From contig NZ_JALHAG010000012.1 in assembly GCF_022819085.1 (NCBI RefSeq), positions 124,001-188,000 of the forward strand: DNA of 64,000 nt, given 5' to 3'. The notes beneath the pieces were generated by a model. The model saw nothing but the letters and a program-made list of their open reading frames with translations, was not told the origin of the DNA and searched no databases. Positions 34,284-44,336 of the stretch are shown piece after piece. This DNA is from Planococcus ruber. GTDB taxonomy: Bacteria > Bacillota > Bacilli > Bacillales_A > Planococcaceae. Both the position numbers and the translations under genes were made by a program. Positions within the stretch are counted from its first letter, which is position 1. Every line of letters starts with the position of its first letter.

Positions 34284-35348
34284 TTATTTACGTAAGGGTT
34301 TTTCCATTGAGGGTTTAAGATCGGTAAACCTATATTGAGCGCCTTGTAAATAATCTTCTTGTATTTCTGAAGTTATCCACCTTCGATTCATTCTCTCAGC
34401 GACTTCAGCTGTTACACAACTGCCCCCAAATGGATCAAAGACAATATCATTCTCATTTGTTAAAAATTTTATAAAAAATTCGGGTAAATCTGATGGGAAC
34501 CTTGCTGGATGAGTAGTTAAACCTAAAGCTTTACAAGCTTTTAGATATTTATCACTCGAAGAAGTATTAGCGATTTCTAAAACATTATCTGAAAAGTCAT
34601 CTGATATTTTTTTTGCGAGATAGTCTTCAAAGCCAGCTAAATAGTCTTGGTACACTTCATCGATATATTTTGAAAGATCCAATTCTGTATTATAATTTAT
34701 GAAATTCGGTGGTATAGCACCACCGTTATCTTTTTGCCATGAAGTTTGTGAAACTACATGTTGAGAAGGTCTAAGTCCACTGTTGTAACCATTTTTTAGA
34801 AGTTTTTTCATGCTAGCTTTATATGGAACTAAGACATTCTGATTATTTGCTTTAGGATTATCTGTCTTTGATAACCACCAAACCGGATTAATAGAATCTT
34901 TCACACGTACTTTGTCTATATTTACCCATTGTATAGGACTTGGCAACTTAGATGGGTTGTACCAATAAAATTCTTGGGCGAGTTTAAATTCAGGACCATT
35001 ATTTTCTACTTCATTACATAATTTAGTAAGTAATTCAAAATGATAAAGTGATCTTACAGGACGTTTAGGCTTATAAGCACCCCCTATATCAATTACTAAA
35101 CTTCCATCTGCTTTTAATATTCTTTTAAATTCATATGAAAAGTTATCAATAAACCACTTAATATAAGTTGCCTCATCTTCATTTCCATAACTTTTTTTTC
35201 TAACTAGAGCAAATGGGGGGGAAGTCATAATTAAATTTATACTTTCATCTGGTATTTCTTTTAACAATTTAATAGTATCAGTAAGATATGCTTGACCTTT
35301 ATTTGTCTGAAAATAAGGTTCAATGCTTATTTCATTAAATATAACCAT
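34284..35348 (-). CDS. DNA amino-methyltransferase (beta class, N4-cytosine or N6-adenine) of the DISARM-like operon
   Basis: A 354-aa SAM-dependent methyltransferase. Catalytic motif TSPPF lies at residues 42-46, well before the SAM-binding motif DPFGGS near 305, which is the order of beta-class amino-MTases (PF01555). The LTTHPARFPSDLPEF block is also typical. The SPPF form favours N4-cytosine or N6-adenine; no C5-MTase PCQ motif exists. It follows drmC by 70 bp on the same strand. Expected to mark host DNA as self. The ATG at 35348 has AGTAGG upstream; a longer frame from 35378 is less supported. AT-rich like its operon. Confidence 0.8.
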   Translation of the reverse strand: MVIFNEISIEPYFQTNKGQAYLTDTIKLLKEIPDESINLIMTSPPFALVRKKSYGNEDEATYIKWFIDNFSYEFKRILKADGSLVIDIGGAYKPKRPVRSLYHFELLTKLCNEVENNGPEFKLAQEFYWYNPSKLPSPIQWVNIDKVRVKDSINPVWWLSKTDNPKANNQNVLVPYKASMKKLLKNGYNSGLRPSQHVVSQTSWQKDNGGAIPPNFINYNTELDLSKYIDEVYQDYLAGFEDYLAKKISDDFSDNVLEIANTSSSDKYLKACKALGLTTHPARFPSDLPEFFIKFLTNENDIVFDPFGGSCVTAEVAERMNRRWITSEIQEDYLQGAQYRFTDLKPSMEKPLRK

Positions 35349-35418
35349 AGTTAGCCTACTTTCTTTTATTGCAGTCATACAATTATATATAAAAGTAAGC
35401 CATTCAGCAAAATGCCTT

Positions 35419-36267
35419 TTATCTCAATTTTTGAAGATAATCAAGTTTAATCCAGGAATCCACTAGCTTTGCTAGTGATTTTGATTCGGAAACACTTAAC
35501 TTTATACCAACTTCGAATTGTTGACGTAATGCTCGTTCGCTAAAATTTGCAGAGCCCAAATAACCTTTCTTATTGTCTGCCAATAAGAATTTTGAATGTA
35601 ACATTAGCCCTTCATCAATCTTATCGACTGGAATATAAATTTCATAAGAATTTTTTTCTAATCTTTTTTCTATTTCATTTAAAAAAATTTTATTTGATTC
35701 ATTTGCTTCCGATTCTATAATAAAAATTATTGTTAAATCAGGGTTTTTATTTAAGGATACTTTTATAGAAGGTAATAGTATTTCTAAACCTGCTATTGAA
35801 AAATAAGGTGCGCAAAATATTATTTTTTTTTGAGCAGTAGAGATAATATTTTTTAAATGCGTTGTTAGATCAGAAAAGTCATTCCTTAGGTCCAGAGATA
35901 AATGATTTTTAAACTGAAAATTTAGATTCCATAGCAAATTATTTGAAGTTGTATTTTGATTAATTAGGTCTGCTTCAAAGTATACTTTCAAGAATTTATA
36001 AAGTGCGTCTAGTCTAACAGAATTTAGAGTGTATTTGTCATTGAAAGAGAGAACTTGGAGTTCTGTAAATAAATTTAGAATAGTATAGTTTAATTCTTTT
36101 TGTAAATTTACATTTAATCCAATTACATAGTCAAAGTTGGGAAGTGAAAAACTTTTATGCAAAGCAGATGTAAAGCGTAAAGATTCAAAAATGTATTGAA
36201 GATGGTCCTTTAATTTATATCTTTCAACAAATTCAATGAAATTTAGTAGAGACTCTTTATTAAACAT
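35419..36267 (-). CDS. drmC: DISARM DrmC-like phospholipase-D-fold protein
   Basis: A 282-aa protein with one HKD motif, HSKFLLADNKKGYLGSANFS (about residues 224-243; His, Lys, Asp then G-S-x-N). PLD-fold nucleases with one motif usually dimerise. The N-terminal half is helical and has no motif I recognise. Its start overlaps the drmB end by 8 bp, and the order after drmA and drmB is that of DISARM. DrmC is reported dispensable or accessory in known systems. AT-rich. Confidence 0.78.
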   Translation of the reverse strand: MFNKESLLNFIEFVERYKLKDHLQYIFESLRFTSALHKSFSLPNFDYVIGLNVNLQKELNYTILNLFTELQVLSFNDKYTLNSVRLDALYKFLKVYFEADLINQNTTSNNLLWNLNFQFKNHLSLDLRNDFSDLTTHLKNIISTAQKKIIFCAPYFSIAGLEILLPSIKVSLNKNPDLTIIFIIESEANESNKIFLNEIEKRLEKNSYEIYIPVDKIDEGLMLHSKFLLADNKKGYLGSANFSERALRQQFEVGIKLSVSESKSLAKLVDSWIKLDYLQKLR

Positions 36268-38155
36268 TAATGCCTCTATTCAAAAAGCCAACAACTTTTT
36301 TATTTTTTATATGCCCACCGATTAATAACGATCTATTTAAGCCGCGATTAAATTGTTGACATGAAAATTTAAGGTATGAACATGCATGGCAAGCTGCTTT
36401 ATGGTCTTTGCAAACAGGATCATATAAACATAATTGAGATTGTTCGTAGGCTGAATGAAGCCATTTTTCCATGTCATTTTCAAAAGCGGCTATTAAGTTC
36501 CCCATGCCACCTCCTTGTAATTTAGAAACGTAAATAGCAAAAGCATTAGACGAAGTGAATATATATTCAGATATACTATCAATATCCAATCCAATTACAG
36601 TTTTTCCGGAGTTAAGCATCATATGGCTAATTGTATGAATTAATTGAAATACGATAGCACATACATTTTTTTGATCTTTACTCTCAAAGTCTATTACAGT
36701 TTCCGCAAGCTCTGAATTTTTAAATTGACTAATTTTTAAAGTATTGTATAAATAAAATTCTGCTTCAATATCAGATAAATGAGTAGGCATTAAATCAAGC
36801 AATCCGTTTATTGAAAGCCATTCTAAAATTTTCTTTGGATTAACCTTAAAAATTATTGCTTCATTTTCATTTAACATAGTTGGAATTACAGTTTGAACAG
36901 AGTTCCGAATGTTTAATCGATAAGGGTTTAAAAGAGCTTCCTCTCTATTAAAATTCTTCCTAGTATATCCAGGAGAAATAGTAATTACAGGGAATTTATC
37001 CAGTAAAGTAGCATCAGAGAAGCCCATCAAATGCAGATTGCTTTTTGCATTTTCCAGGACTTGCTTTTGTAAAATATTGTTATTTTCAGATGCTTCGCTA
37101 ATTTTTTCGTTAATAGAACTACAATCATTTTCATAAAGACTATAAGTATATTCATGTAATAAAAAATCTTCACTAACTATTTCTGAGTCTACTTCTAATT
37201 TTAGTTTTGAAGAAATACTGGAAATTTCTTTTGAAACATTATTTTCTTCAGCTAAATAAGATTGACCACTAGAACTTAACAATTTTAATAATAAAGCTCT
37301 TTCAGTTTCGTTTTGCGCTGCTTCTAACATTTTATGAAATGAACTGGTTGATTCTTGCTGGCTAAAGTTTAAATCATAATTATCTTTATTAATAGTTTTC
37401 ATGTTAAATAAAGCAGCTAATTGAATGTACGCAAAATCTGGATTTTCTTTTCTTGAAATTAAATCTTCATTATTTAAATTTACAAGATTAATTACAGCAG
37501 GTTTAAATACATCACCATCCGATGCATGTTTACCACTCATAAATTTCCGCATATCCGAAGTAACAGGCAAATCCGTATAGTTAGATCCTAAAGGCCCTAA
37601 ACTTGTATTAGTGTTCTTATTGTACCAGGTTGCAGTAACAAAACTTCGAGTATCATTCATTCTAATTCCTCTATATTTATCTTTAAAAGATGTCGAACTT
37701 TTATTACGTGCTACTTTTAATGATTTAATGTCCCCGTTTTCATGAACCATGACATAAGGATATTGTTTTAAGTTTGCTGATGTGCTTACACTACAAAATA
37801 CACATTTAAGAGATTTGTTATCTCTAACCAGTGTTTCTATATCCCAATATTCATGAACATTCTTGCATTTCTCACAATAAAAAACCAATGGAAACAATTC
37901 ATATTCAACAGATTGAATCTCAGAAAAGTAATAATTAGTAGGATCTTTAGGAAATAAGTGGACATTTAAATCTCTATTCCTAGTCCATTGAAAGACATAC
38001 CGATATACCTCTTCGCGGAGTCTTGATATATCATAGGTAATTTTCTCAGGAACAATATTAGTTACTTTGAAGTATCGACCATCTTTATAAAATACGGCAC
38101 CAGGAAGATATTTAAACATAACTTGGCTTCTTCCTCGGACAAAATCGTCAACCAT
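36260..38155 (-). CDS. drmB: DISARM DrmB-like protein (DUF1998)
   Basis: A 631-aa protein with Cys-rich N-terminal pairs (CEKC near 90 and CVFC near 118) and the C-terminal DUF1998 zinc-like cluster CLYDPVCKDHKAACHACSYL, near 588-612. DrmB partners the DrmA helicase in DISARM. The start codon overlaps the drmA stop (TAATG), so translation is coupled. The middle region has no motifs I can name and is rich in Ser/Asn/Glu. Assignment rests on DUF1998 plus position beside a DrmA-type helicase. Confidence 0.82.
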   Translation of the reverse strand: MVDDFVRGRSQVMFKYLPGAVFYKDGRYFKVTNIVPEKITYDISRLREEVYRYVFQWTRNRDLNVHLFPKDPTNYYFSEIQSVEYELFPLVFYCEKCKNVHEYWDIETLVRDNKSLKCVFCSVSTSANLKQYPYVMVHENGDIKSLKVARNKSSTSFKDKYRGIRMNDTRSFVTATWYNKNTNTSLGPLGSNYTDLPVTSDMRKFMSGKHASDGDVFKPAVINLVNLNNEDLISRKENPDFAYIQLAALFNMKTINKDNYDLNFSQQESTSSFHKMLEAAQNETERALLLKLLSSSGQSYLAEENNVSKEISSISSKLKLEVDSEIVSEDFLLHEYTYSLYENDCSSINEKISEASENNNILQKQVLENAKSNLHLMGFSDATLLDKFPVITISPGYTRKNFNREEALLNPYRLNIRNSVQTVIPTMLNENEAIIFKVNPKKILEWLSINGLLDLMPTHLSDIEAEFYLYNTLKISQFKNSELAETVIDFESKDQKNVCAIVFQLIHTISHMMLNSGKTVIGLDIDSISEYIFTSSNAFAIYVSKLQGGGMGNLIAAFENDMEKWLHSAYEQSQLCLYDPVCKDHKAACHACSYLKFSCQQFNRGLNRSLLIGGHIKNKKVVGFLNRGINV

Positions 38156-41100
38156 TATATATCGCCTCCATACTTAGAAGAATAGTTATTTAGATGTAAA
38201 ACAAGGCTTGTATTCCTTCCTGAACGAATGGGGAGTCCTTCTTCGATTTCTCTAAAGCTGTTCATAGGATTTAAAATTTCTTTACTTTTTAATTTGGCGT
38301 TTCTAGGTTGAGAGCGAAGGAAATCTAGCTTTTCTTCTAATAACTTTGAAACAATTTTTTTCGTTTTTTCTTTAGTAGCTATGGGGAAGAAATCTGAGTT
38401 GCATCCGTATATGTTAAGTATCTGTTCTAATAATTGTTCGTAAACATCTATACCTTCTGAAGCTCTTTTCAATACATAATCATCGACTTTTCCACACGTA
38501 TCTAGTGGTTTTTTATTCATATATGAATGAATACCTAATAATAAACTAGATAAGATACTCGAAAGTGATTTTTCTATAGCCTTGATAGCCATACGGTTAA
38601 TAGGTACTGGATCAACTAATTGATCCAAAAATTTATGGTTTTCTTTGAAAAATTGATATTGTGAACGTTCTTTGAGATTGGTCGATTTGAAGCATACAAA
38701 CACTAAACCAATATTTGAACGCGCTGATCGGCTAGATGCTTGAATATATTCAGCTTGTTTAGAGGGCATTCCAGCCATGAAAAAGTTATTAATTCTATCT
38801 AAATCTACTCCATGACTAATTAAACTTGTAGCACTTAGAACATTAAGTTTGTTCACTGAGTCGCCTTTTTTTTCTGTTTCAATTCGATCAAGAACCTTAA
38901 CAATTTTATCCATGTTATCTTCTCCAGTTAAGAATTCGAGTGATAATGGAATATCATAGTTTTCCCCTAATCGCCTATTTATATCCGACCCCATAGTTTT
39001 AGTATTTACATAAATTGTAGATAGATCGTATAGACCAATAAATTCATGGAAATCAGATATATTTATTAGGCCTATTTCTGAGATATATTTGTGAGGATCA
39101 TTATACATATTTATAATTTCATTTTGATAAATATAAACAGCTCTTGAAATTACCTCATCTATATTTTTAGAATGCGGTAATATGCCAATGTAAAGTCTTC
39201 TAGGTTTTTCGGGTTTAGAGGTGGCATAGAATGACTCTCCCGGTTTGTACCCCATGGAAGGATACTTTCTGGGTTTTCTTAAATACAAGTGTTTAATGTG
39301 TTTTTCGTAGGATTCAATTGTAGCTGTAGCTGCTATTATCTTCGGAAGAAAATATTTTTGCTTACCATATGTAATAGCCAGCTCATTTAAATATCCTTCG
39401 TTATGAGAAGATAAGGAACCTAATTCATCTTTTAAAAGATGAAGTTCGTCTTGTATAAATAGGGAAGGTATTGGATCATAAAAATCAGCTTTTACTTTGG
39501 CGATTTCGCTTTCCCTATAAACGGCTTTATTAGTACACGATTGCCACTCGTCATATGCACCAACTATACAGGTATCAGAAAAGTAACCGTGATTTTGACA
39601 ACGTCCTTGAACTTGACCAAATAATTGTGAAAACTCTCTATTTCTTCCTGAAATAGCAGTTTTATCAACAGTTCCACATATTACGCTTGGTATAAAACGA
39701 TAGACTTCTGAATCAGTAATATATAACGGTATCTGGCCATCAAGTTCGGTGACTACAAAACACTTTTCGTTAATACATTTGTGAACATATCTCCAACTAT
39801 TCTCATTAAATGAAAATTCGATATCGGAATTACAATTAGGACACTTGTGGATAAGCATTTTATTCATCTTTGATGTATTATTTTTCATTGCTTCATTTTT
39901 AGTTTTCTTACTTACTGCATTGTCAGTGTTTCCGCTGCCAGCGAAGAAGCCAAGAGAAAAAGGAACCCCAAGATTATTTAATTCGGAACTACTTCTACGG
40001 TACCTTTCAGCAATAATTAAAATCTTAGCTAAACGATCCAACTGATTCTTAGACAACATTCTTAGAGGGAAACGGAGCCATGAAGTCACACCACGTAGTT
40101 TTCCTCTTAATCTGTCATAGAATAACGCCGTCAAAATCGCTCCTAAATATGCCTCTGTTTTACCACCTCCGGTAGGAAACCATAATACATCTGCAAATTG
40201 GGTTGAGGCAATTATTTCATTTTTTCTAGTTTCAGAATCTGACATTTCACGACAATAAAATGAAGGGAACATTCGAACGATGAAGATAATTTGAAATAGC
40301 CGCCAACCTTCGTATTTGCCTTTACTCGAGTCAATAAACACCTTATTCATAAAATTAAATGCTTTCAATAATTTAGAATCTTTACTCAAAGAATAGATTC
40401 CCAGCTCAAAACTATGAATTTCCGCTTCAAATTCCTTAAGAAGTACACCGCATTGTTTAATATCTTCTTCTGTTTCAAGGGTGAAATCTAAATCTCCTTT
40501 ATTTTGAATAAATAATTGCCATTCGAAGGCATATCTTTGCATTTTATTTAAAGTCTCATTCAATTTCTTTAGAGTTTCGATGGGAGTTAGTAAATCTTCA
40601 AACTTAACAGTCAAATCTTCTCTAGTCCTATAAAGTTTTTGAAAAAAGTCAGGGATGAACTCACTAGAAATAATAATTGAATTAGATTCTATATTTGTAG
40701 TTGCTGTACAGTTCTGTCCTTTAGCCATATAAGCATTATCTAATAGATAGTTTTTTCTTACACCGTCAAATTCAAATGGAACATGCAAAGACTGTGGAAC
40801 TTGAACTTTTAATGAGCAATCATATAACTCCAAAGGATGAAAAGTTTTGTTTTCTATCGTACTAGAAGTAGTATTAGTTAACGTAATCAACAATTTGGTG
40901 CAATAAGGAAACTTTATATATTCAAGGCTATTAGTATTTAACTCAAAATTAAAATTTGGTACTATTAATTCTTCAGAAGTAATCTGATTAATAAAATCTT
41001 TATACTCCTGGGCATTCGAAAAAATTTTCGGTAAATCAATCCCTCCTACTTTATTAAAATACTCATTTTTAGGGTTAAGTAGTTCTTTATCTTGCTTCAG

Positions 41101-41640
41101 ACCATTTAGAAATAAATTAAAGTCTTCTTGTATTTTTTGTAACGACGCATTATCAAATGTTAGTGAATTCTCGGTTTTTATAATTTTTAAATTCGTAAAA
41201 TTAAAAGTAAATTTTTTATACTTTTCAACAAGTGTTAAACCTTTTGAATTAGTATTACTTTTTTCGTCGAGAGTATCTGAATTTAGATACTCCAAAGATT
41301 CTTGAACATCTTCAAATGAAGGGATTATTCTAACAAAAACTGAAAATGAACCGTCCAAACTAATTGCTTTAAACTCTTGATTAGTATTCACTAAAAACTC
41401 TAAACCGAAATTTATATTCTTAGAAATACTAGTGAATTTTATATCAGGATCCATGTCATTTTCATCGAGTTTATCATCAATATCTCTAAAAATACTATTA
41501 GGAAAAACTACACCACCATATATTTGGGTGAGTGGCTTTACCCCAGTTAAATATTCTATAGAGGAACCTAATAGATTGTCTTTTAATTTACTGTGCATAT
41601 AATTAACAAATTTAAGCTGATTCTGTTCCTTTATATCCAT
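38155..41640 (-). CDS. drmA: DISARM DrmA-like helicase
   Basis: A 1161-aa superfamily-2 helicase-like protein. Walker A FPTGGGKTEAYLG is near residue 487, a Cys-rich insert (CPNC near 598, then CINEKC) follows, then motif II QDELHLLKDE near 728, ATATIE motif III, and C-terminal motifs LSATSLISHGVDLDRINNF and YIQASSRSAR. The long non-helicase N-terminus (about 1-470) fits DrmA proteins. AGGAGG lies 10 bp before the ATG, 5 bp after the drmE stop. It is thought to act on incoming phage DNA with DrmB. Confidence 0.85.
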   Translation of the reverse strand: MDIKEQNQLKFVNYMHSKLKDNLLGSSIEYLTGVKPLTQIYGGVVFPNSIFRDIDDKLDENDMDPDIKFTSISKNINFGLEFLVNTNQEFKAISLDGSFSVFVRIIPSFEDVQESLEYLNSDTLDEKSNTNSKGLTLVEKYKKFTFNFTNLKIIKTENSLTFDNASLQKIQEDFNLFLNGLKQDKELLNPKNEYFNKVGGIDLPKIFSNAQEYKDFINQITSEELIVPNFNFELNTNSLEYIKFPYCTKLLITLTNTTSSTIENKTFHPLELYDCSLKVQVPQSLHVPFEFDGVRKNYLLDNAYMAKGQNCTATTNIESNSIIISSEFIPDFFQKLYRTREDLTVKFEDLLTPIETLKKLNETLNKMQRYAFEWQLFIQNKGDLDFTLETEEDIKQCGVLLKEFEAEIHSFELGIYSLSKDSKLLKAFNFMNKVFIDSSKGKYEGWRLFQIIFIVRMFPSFYCREMSDSETRKNEIIASTQFADVLWFPTGGGKTEAYLGAILTALFYDRLRGKLRGVTSWLRFPLRMLSKNQLDRLAKILIIAERYRRSSSELNNLGVPFSLGFFAGSGNTDNAVSKKTKNEAMKNNTSKMNKMLIHKCPNCNSDIEFSFNENSWRYVHKCINEKCFVVTELDGQIPLYITDSEVYRFIPSVICGTVDKTAISGRNREFSQLFGQVQGRCQNHGYFSDTCIVGAYDEWQSCTNKAVYRESEIAKVKADFYDPIPSLFIQDELHLLKDELGSLSSHNEGYLNELAITYGKQKYFLPKIIAATATIESYEKHIKHLYLRKPRKYPSMGYKPGESFYATSKPEKPRRLYIGILPHSKNIDEVISRAVYIYQNEIINMYNDPHKYISEIGLINISDFHEFIGLYDLSTIYVNTKTMGSDINRRLGENYDIPLSLEFLTGEDNMDKIVKVLDRIETEKKGDSVNKLNVLSATSLISHGVDLDRINNFFMAGMPSKQAEYIQASSRSARSNIGLVFVCFKSTNLKERSQYQFFKENHKFLDQLVDPVPINRMAIKAIEKSLSSILSSLLLGIHSYMNKKPLDTCGKVDDYVLKRASEGIDVYEQLLEQILNIYGCNSDFFPIATKEKTKKIVSKLLEEKLDFLRSQPRNAKLKSKEILNPMNSFREIEEGLPIRSGRNTSLVLHLNNYSSKYGGDI

Positions 41641-41645
41641 ATAAG

Positions 41646-44279
41646 TTAATCCTCCTCATGACTGTAAAGTTCATAAACTCTCTTAATAACTTCTAAATTT
41701 AAATTACGATATAAAAGTTCATTTGGAATTGAAATAACATTGTTATTAGCTATACTAGTAATTCTTGAAATCTTAATTATGGAAGCTATATCTTCAGTAG
41801 GGATGACTATGTCTGCTCTAATTGTTACCCACTCAGATATTTCTTTATAATTAAGCATGTCACTTGAATAGGTAGTTATCATTGAAGAAATTGCACGTCC
41901 TAATTGTATTCTAATGCTTTTAAGTTCAGAAAAAGAGCTCATAACTATGCGTAGACTTTCTAATAATTCAGGTTGATTGGATATTTTTATTAAAGCTATT
42001 AAATTTTTTTCGTCTCGGACAATATTAATTCCATTAAACCAGTTAGAAATAGTTTGATATCCTTTAATAGAGCCTCCATTTTCGTTTATTGCATTTTTAA
42101 TTTTTTTATAAACATGAGTTTTATAACGCTGGCCAGAATAATATGATTTCCACACAGAATCAAGAATTTCATTCCATATTCTAATTCCTTGTTCTATCCA
42201 TTTCATAATATTCGTTTTGGCAGCCAAACTTAGAATCGTATTAAATAAATCTTTCCGTCGATCTTGATTAACTTGTATCCATAAATCATTTTCACTAATT
42301 TTCTGTAAAGGCAATATATCTATTTTATTTGAAGCGACGCGATGAACTTTCAAATAATCTTCGCAAGGAACAAATATCTTTTCAAGATTACCGTCGATAT
42401 CTTCTAACTCAATCAAGAGAGCATTTATCATAGTTTCTAATGTATTACTAGTTTTTATTTTTTCAACATCTCTGACGTCAAGTTCAAAATTCGTGTTAGA
42501 TTTAAGTAATTCTAAGAGTTTTATATCATCAAACATATTAAAACTTAGTTCAGATATATTTTGGACGTTATTATTGTCAAAGTCATGAAAAATATAATCT
42601 TTTTCTATATGAATTTTGGGGGTTTTTAAATAGTCTTTAGAAATTGAATTGGAATTAGATATTATGTCTTTTATAGTGTTTGAAAAATGATTGAATTCTT
42701 TCTTATTACTGTATACATTTTCAATTTGCTTATAAAATCTTGTTGTATCACTAAATAAACTAATACAGATTACCATGGCATTAGAAAAGTTAAATCCAGA
42801 TAGGTATCTATATGGAAATGGGGTAGTTACAACGTAAAAAGCGTAATCAAAAGTATCACCATTAATTTGCATTTGGTTAAATTCTTTAAAAGTTACAACA
42901 TCGATATTTTTAGATAATTGTTGTTTAAGAAGACCCTTCTCAAACAAGTCAAAAACAATATAAAGTGTTCTGGCTTCACTGAATTTTGGCTTCTGGAGAT
43001 TAATAAGCATTCCTCTAAGAGATTGATTTTGATCATATAGGTAACTGTATAGTTCTTCAAAGGAAGAATATAAATGGTGTCCTAAGTTAATTTCAATACT
43101 TGATTCTTCAGGACCATTTGAATATATTAACTTACTTTTATTAAAAAGATCTTTAATATTAAATTCACGACACTCTCTTTTGAAAGTTTCGTATTCTTTT
43201 AATGGAAGTATTGTATTAAGCATAAGCATTACTAAGGTGTCTATTCTTTGATATTTTAAAGGTAATTCACCATTTGATTTTTTACAAAGTTCTAAATCTT
43301 TTTTAAAACGATCTATTAGGTTAATTAGAGAAGTATCTATTTTTTTGTACTCGATTATATTGAATGAAAGATTTATAAAGTCGAAAGCTTTTAATGAGCT
43401 TGTTAATCCCCAAGATTTATTATTAATTTTTTCGTAGTTTAAGGGTATAATCTTTTTTAAAAATTGAAGTGAAGATTGGTTAATAGAGATTTTATTATTT
43501 TTATTTATAGTTAAATAGTTTAAATTTAAGTCATTAGCAGGCAATAAAATAATAACTACATCTGAAATTTCATTAGCCCATTTTATTAATTGACTTGCTC
43601 TTTTCCGATGGTAAAGGGGAATTAAATCTATAACTATAAATTTTGGCCGCTTCTCTTTAAAATCTTCTAAATCTTTTAATTCTTTTCTATGTGCACGATA
43701 AAAACATAGCCAAGGTAAAGTGCCATCATCTTGATTCTTATTTTTATTGTTGTTATTAAAATTAAAAAATTTAAATTCTTTTGCTTTTATAATATAAGTA
43801 GGGAAATAATCGCGTAGATAAACGTCGCGCAAAGTTGTATTCCACACATGTTGTAAGAGATCTATGTTATGTGAGACTAATAAAATCCCTTCGTTTTTTT
43901 TGAAATTAATAGGAGTGGAAGTTTCGCTAGACAAACGATTAGCTAAATCATTAAACAAAATCTGATAGGTAATTAATATTGAGAAAGCATTTGAGGATTG
44001 AGGAACTGTTATATATAATTCTTTATCATCCTCAGATTTAAGAATATTTTTAGTGGCTATAAGTACATAATTTAATATAAATGAATCCAAGTTATTAACT
44101 TGTAACTTATTTGAAAGCTGTATGCTATTTTCATATGATGAAAATTCTTTAAAGTTGAATTGGGGACTTTCTATAATTCCTCTTCCAAAGTCTGTAATAG
44201 TTTGGAGCTCATAAGGCGGAATTATATCAATTTTTGATGGTGAAATAAAATTTTTAATATTTGGTTTAATAATCTCCAA
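41646..44279 (-). CDS. drmE: DISARM class-2 DrmE-like protein
   Basis: An 877-aa protein heading the operon. It has no obvious catalytic motif that I can name. By length, position directly upstream of drmA, and AT-rich composition it matches DrmE, the class-2 DISARM component. The TTG at 44279 is preferred because AAGGAGG sits about 7 bp upstream and the likely -10 (TATAAT, 44310-44305) places transcription start close to the alternative ATG at 44297, which lacks a Shine-Dalgarno. Confidence in DrmE identity is moderate, since sequence comparison could not be run. Confidence 0.65.
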   Translation of the reverse strand: MEIIKPNIKNFISPSKIDIIPPYELQTITDFGRGIIESPQFNFKEFSSYENSIQLSNKLQVNNLDSFILNYVLIATKNILKSEDDKELYITVPQSSNAFSILITYQILFNDLANRLSSETSTPINFKKNEGILLVSHNIDLLQHVWNTTLRDVYLRDYFPTYIIKAKEFKFFNFNNNNKNKNQDDGTLPWLCFYRAHRKELKDLEDFKEKRPKFIVIDLIPLYHRKRASQLIKWANEISDVVIILLPANDLNLNYLTINKNNKISINQSSLQFLKKIIPLNYEKINNKSWGLTSSLKAFDFINLSFNIIEYKKIDTSLINLIDRFKKDLELCKKSNGELPLKYQRIDTLVMLMLNTILPLKEYETFKRECREFNIKDLFNKSKLIYSNGPEESSIEINLGHHLYSSFEELYSYLYDQNQSLRGMLINLQKPKFSEARTLYIVFDLFEKGLLKQQLSKNIDVVTFKEFNQMQINGDTFDYAFYVVTTPFPYRYLSGFNFSNAMVICISLFSDTTRFYKQIENVYSNKKEFNHFSNTIKDIISNSNSISKDYLKTPKIHIEKDYIFHDFDNNNVQNISELSFNMFDDIKLLELLKSNTNFELDVRDVEKIKTSNTLETMINALLIELEDIDGNLEKIFVPCEDYLKVHRVASNKIDILPLQKISENDLWIQVNQDRRKDLFNTILSLAAKTNIMKWIEQGIRIWNEILDSVWKSYYSGQRYKTHVYKKIKNAINENGGSIKGYQTISNWFNGINIVRDEKNLIALIKISNQPELLESLRIVMSSFSELKSIRIQLGRAISSMITTYSSDMLNYKEISEWVTIRADIVIPTEDIASIIKISRITSIANNNVISIPNELLYRNLNLEVIKRVYELYSHEED

Positions 44280-44304
44280 TCCATTCCCTCCTTCCATTAG
44301 GAAT

Positions 44305-44310
44305 ATTATA
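44305..44310 (-). promoter_or_regulatory. -10 element of the DISARM-like operon
   Basis: The minus strand reads TATAAT (44310-44305), 25 bp before the TTG start. The best -35 candidate, TTGATA, is 20 bp upstream, a longer than ideal spacer, so the promoter may be weak or activated. Confidence 0.45.
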
Positions 44311-44336
44311 CTGCATTTTTTGGTAATTGTTATCAA

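Noticed and set aside
27636-44279. The AT-rich block as a prophage
   Set aside because: No integrase, capsid, portal, tail or lysis genes are present; the content is defence-type genes plus one IS.
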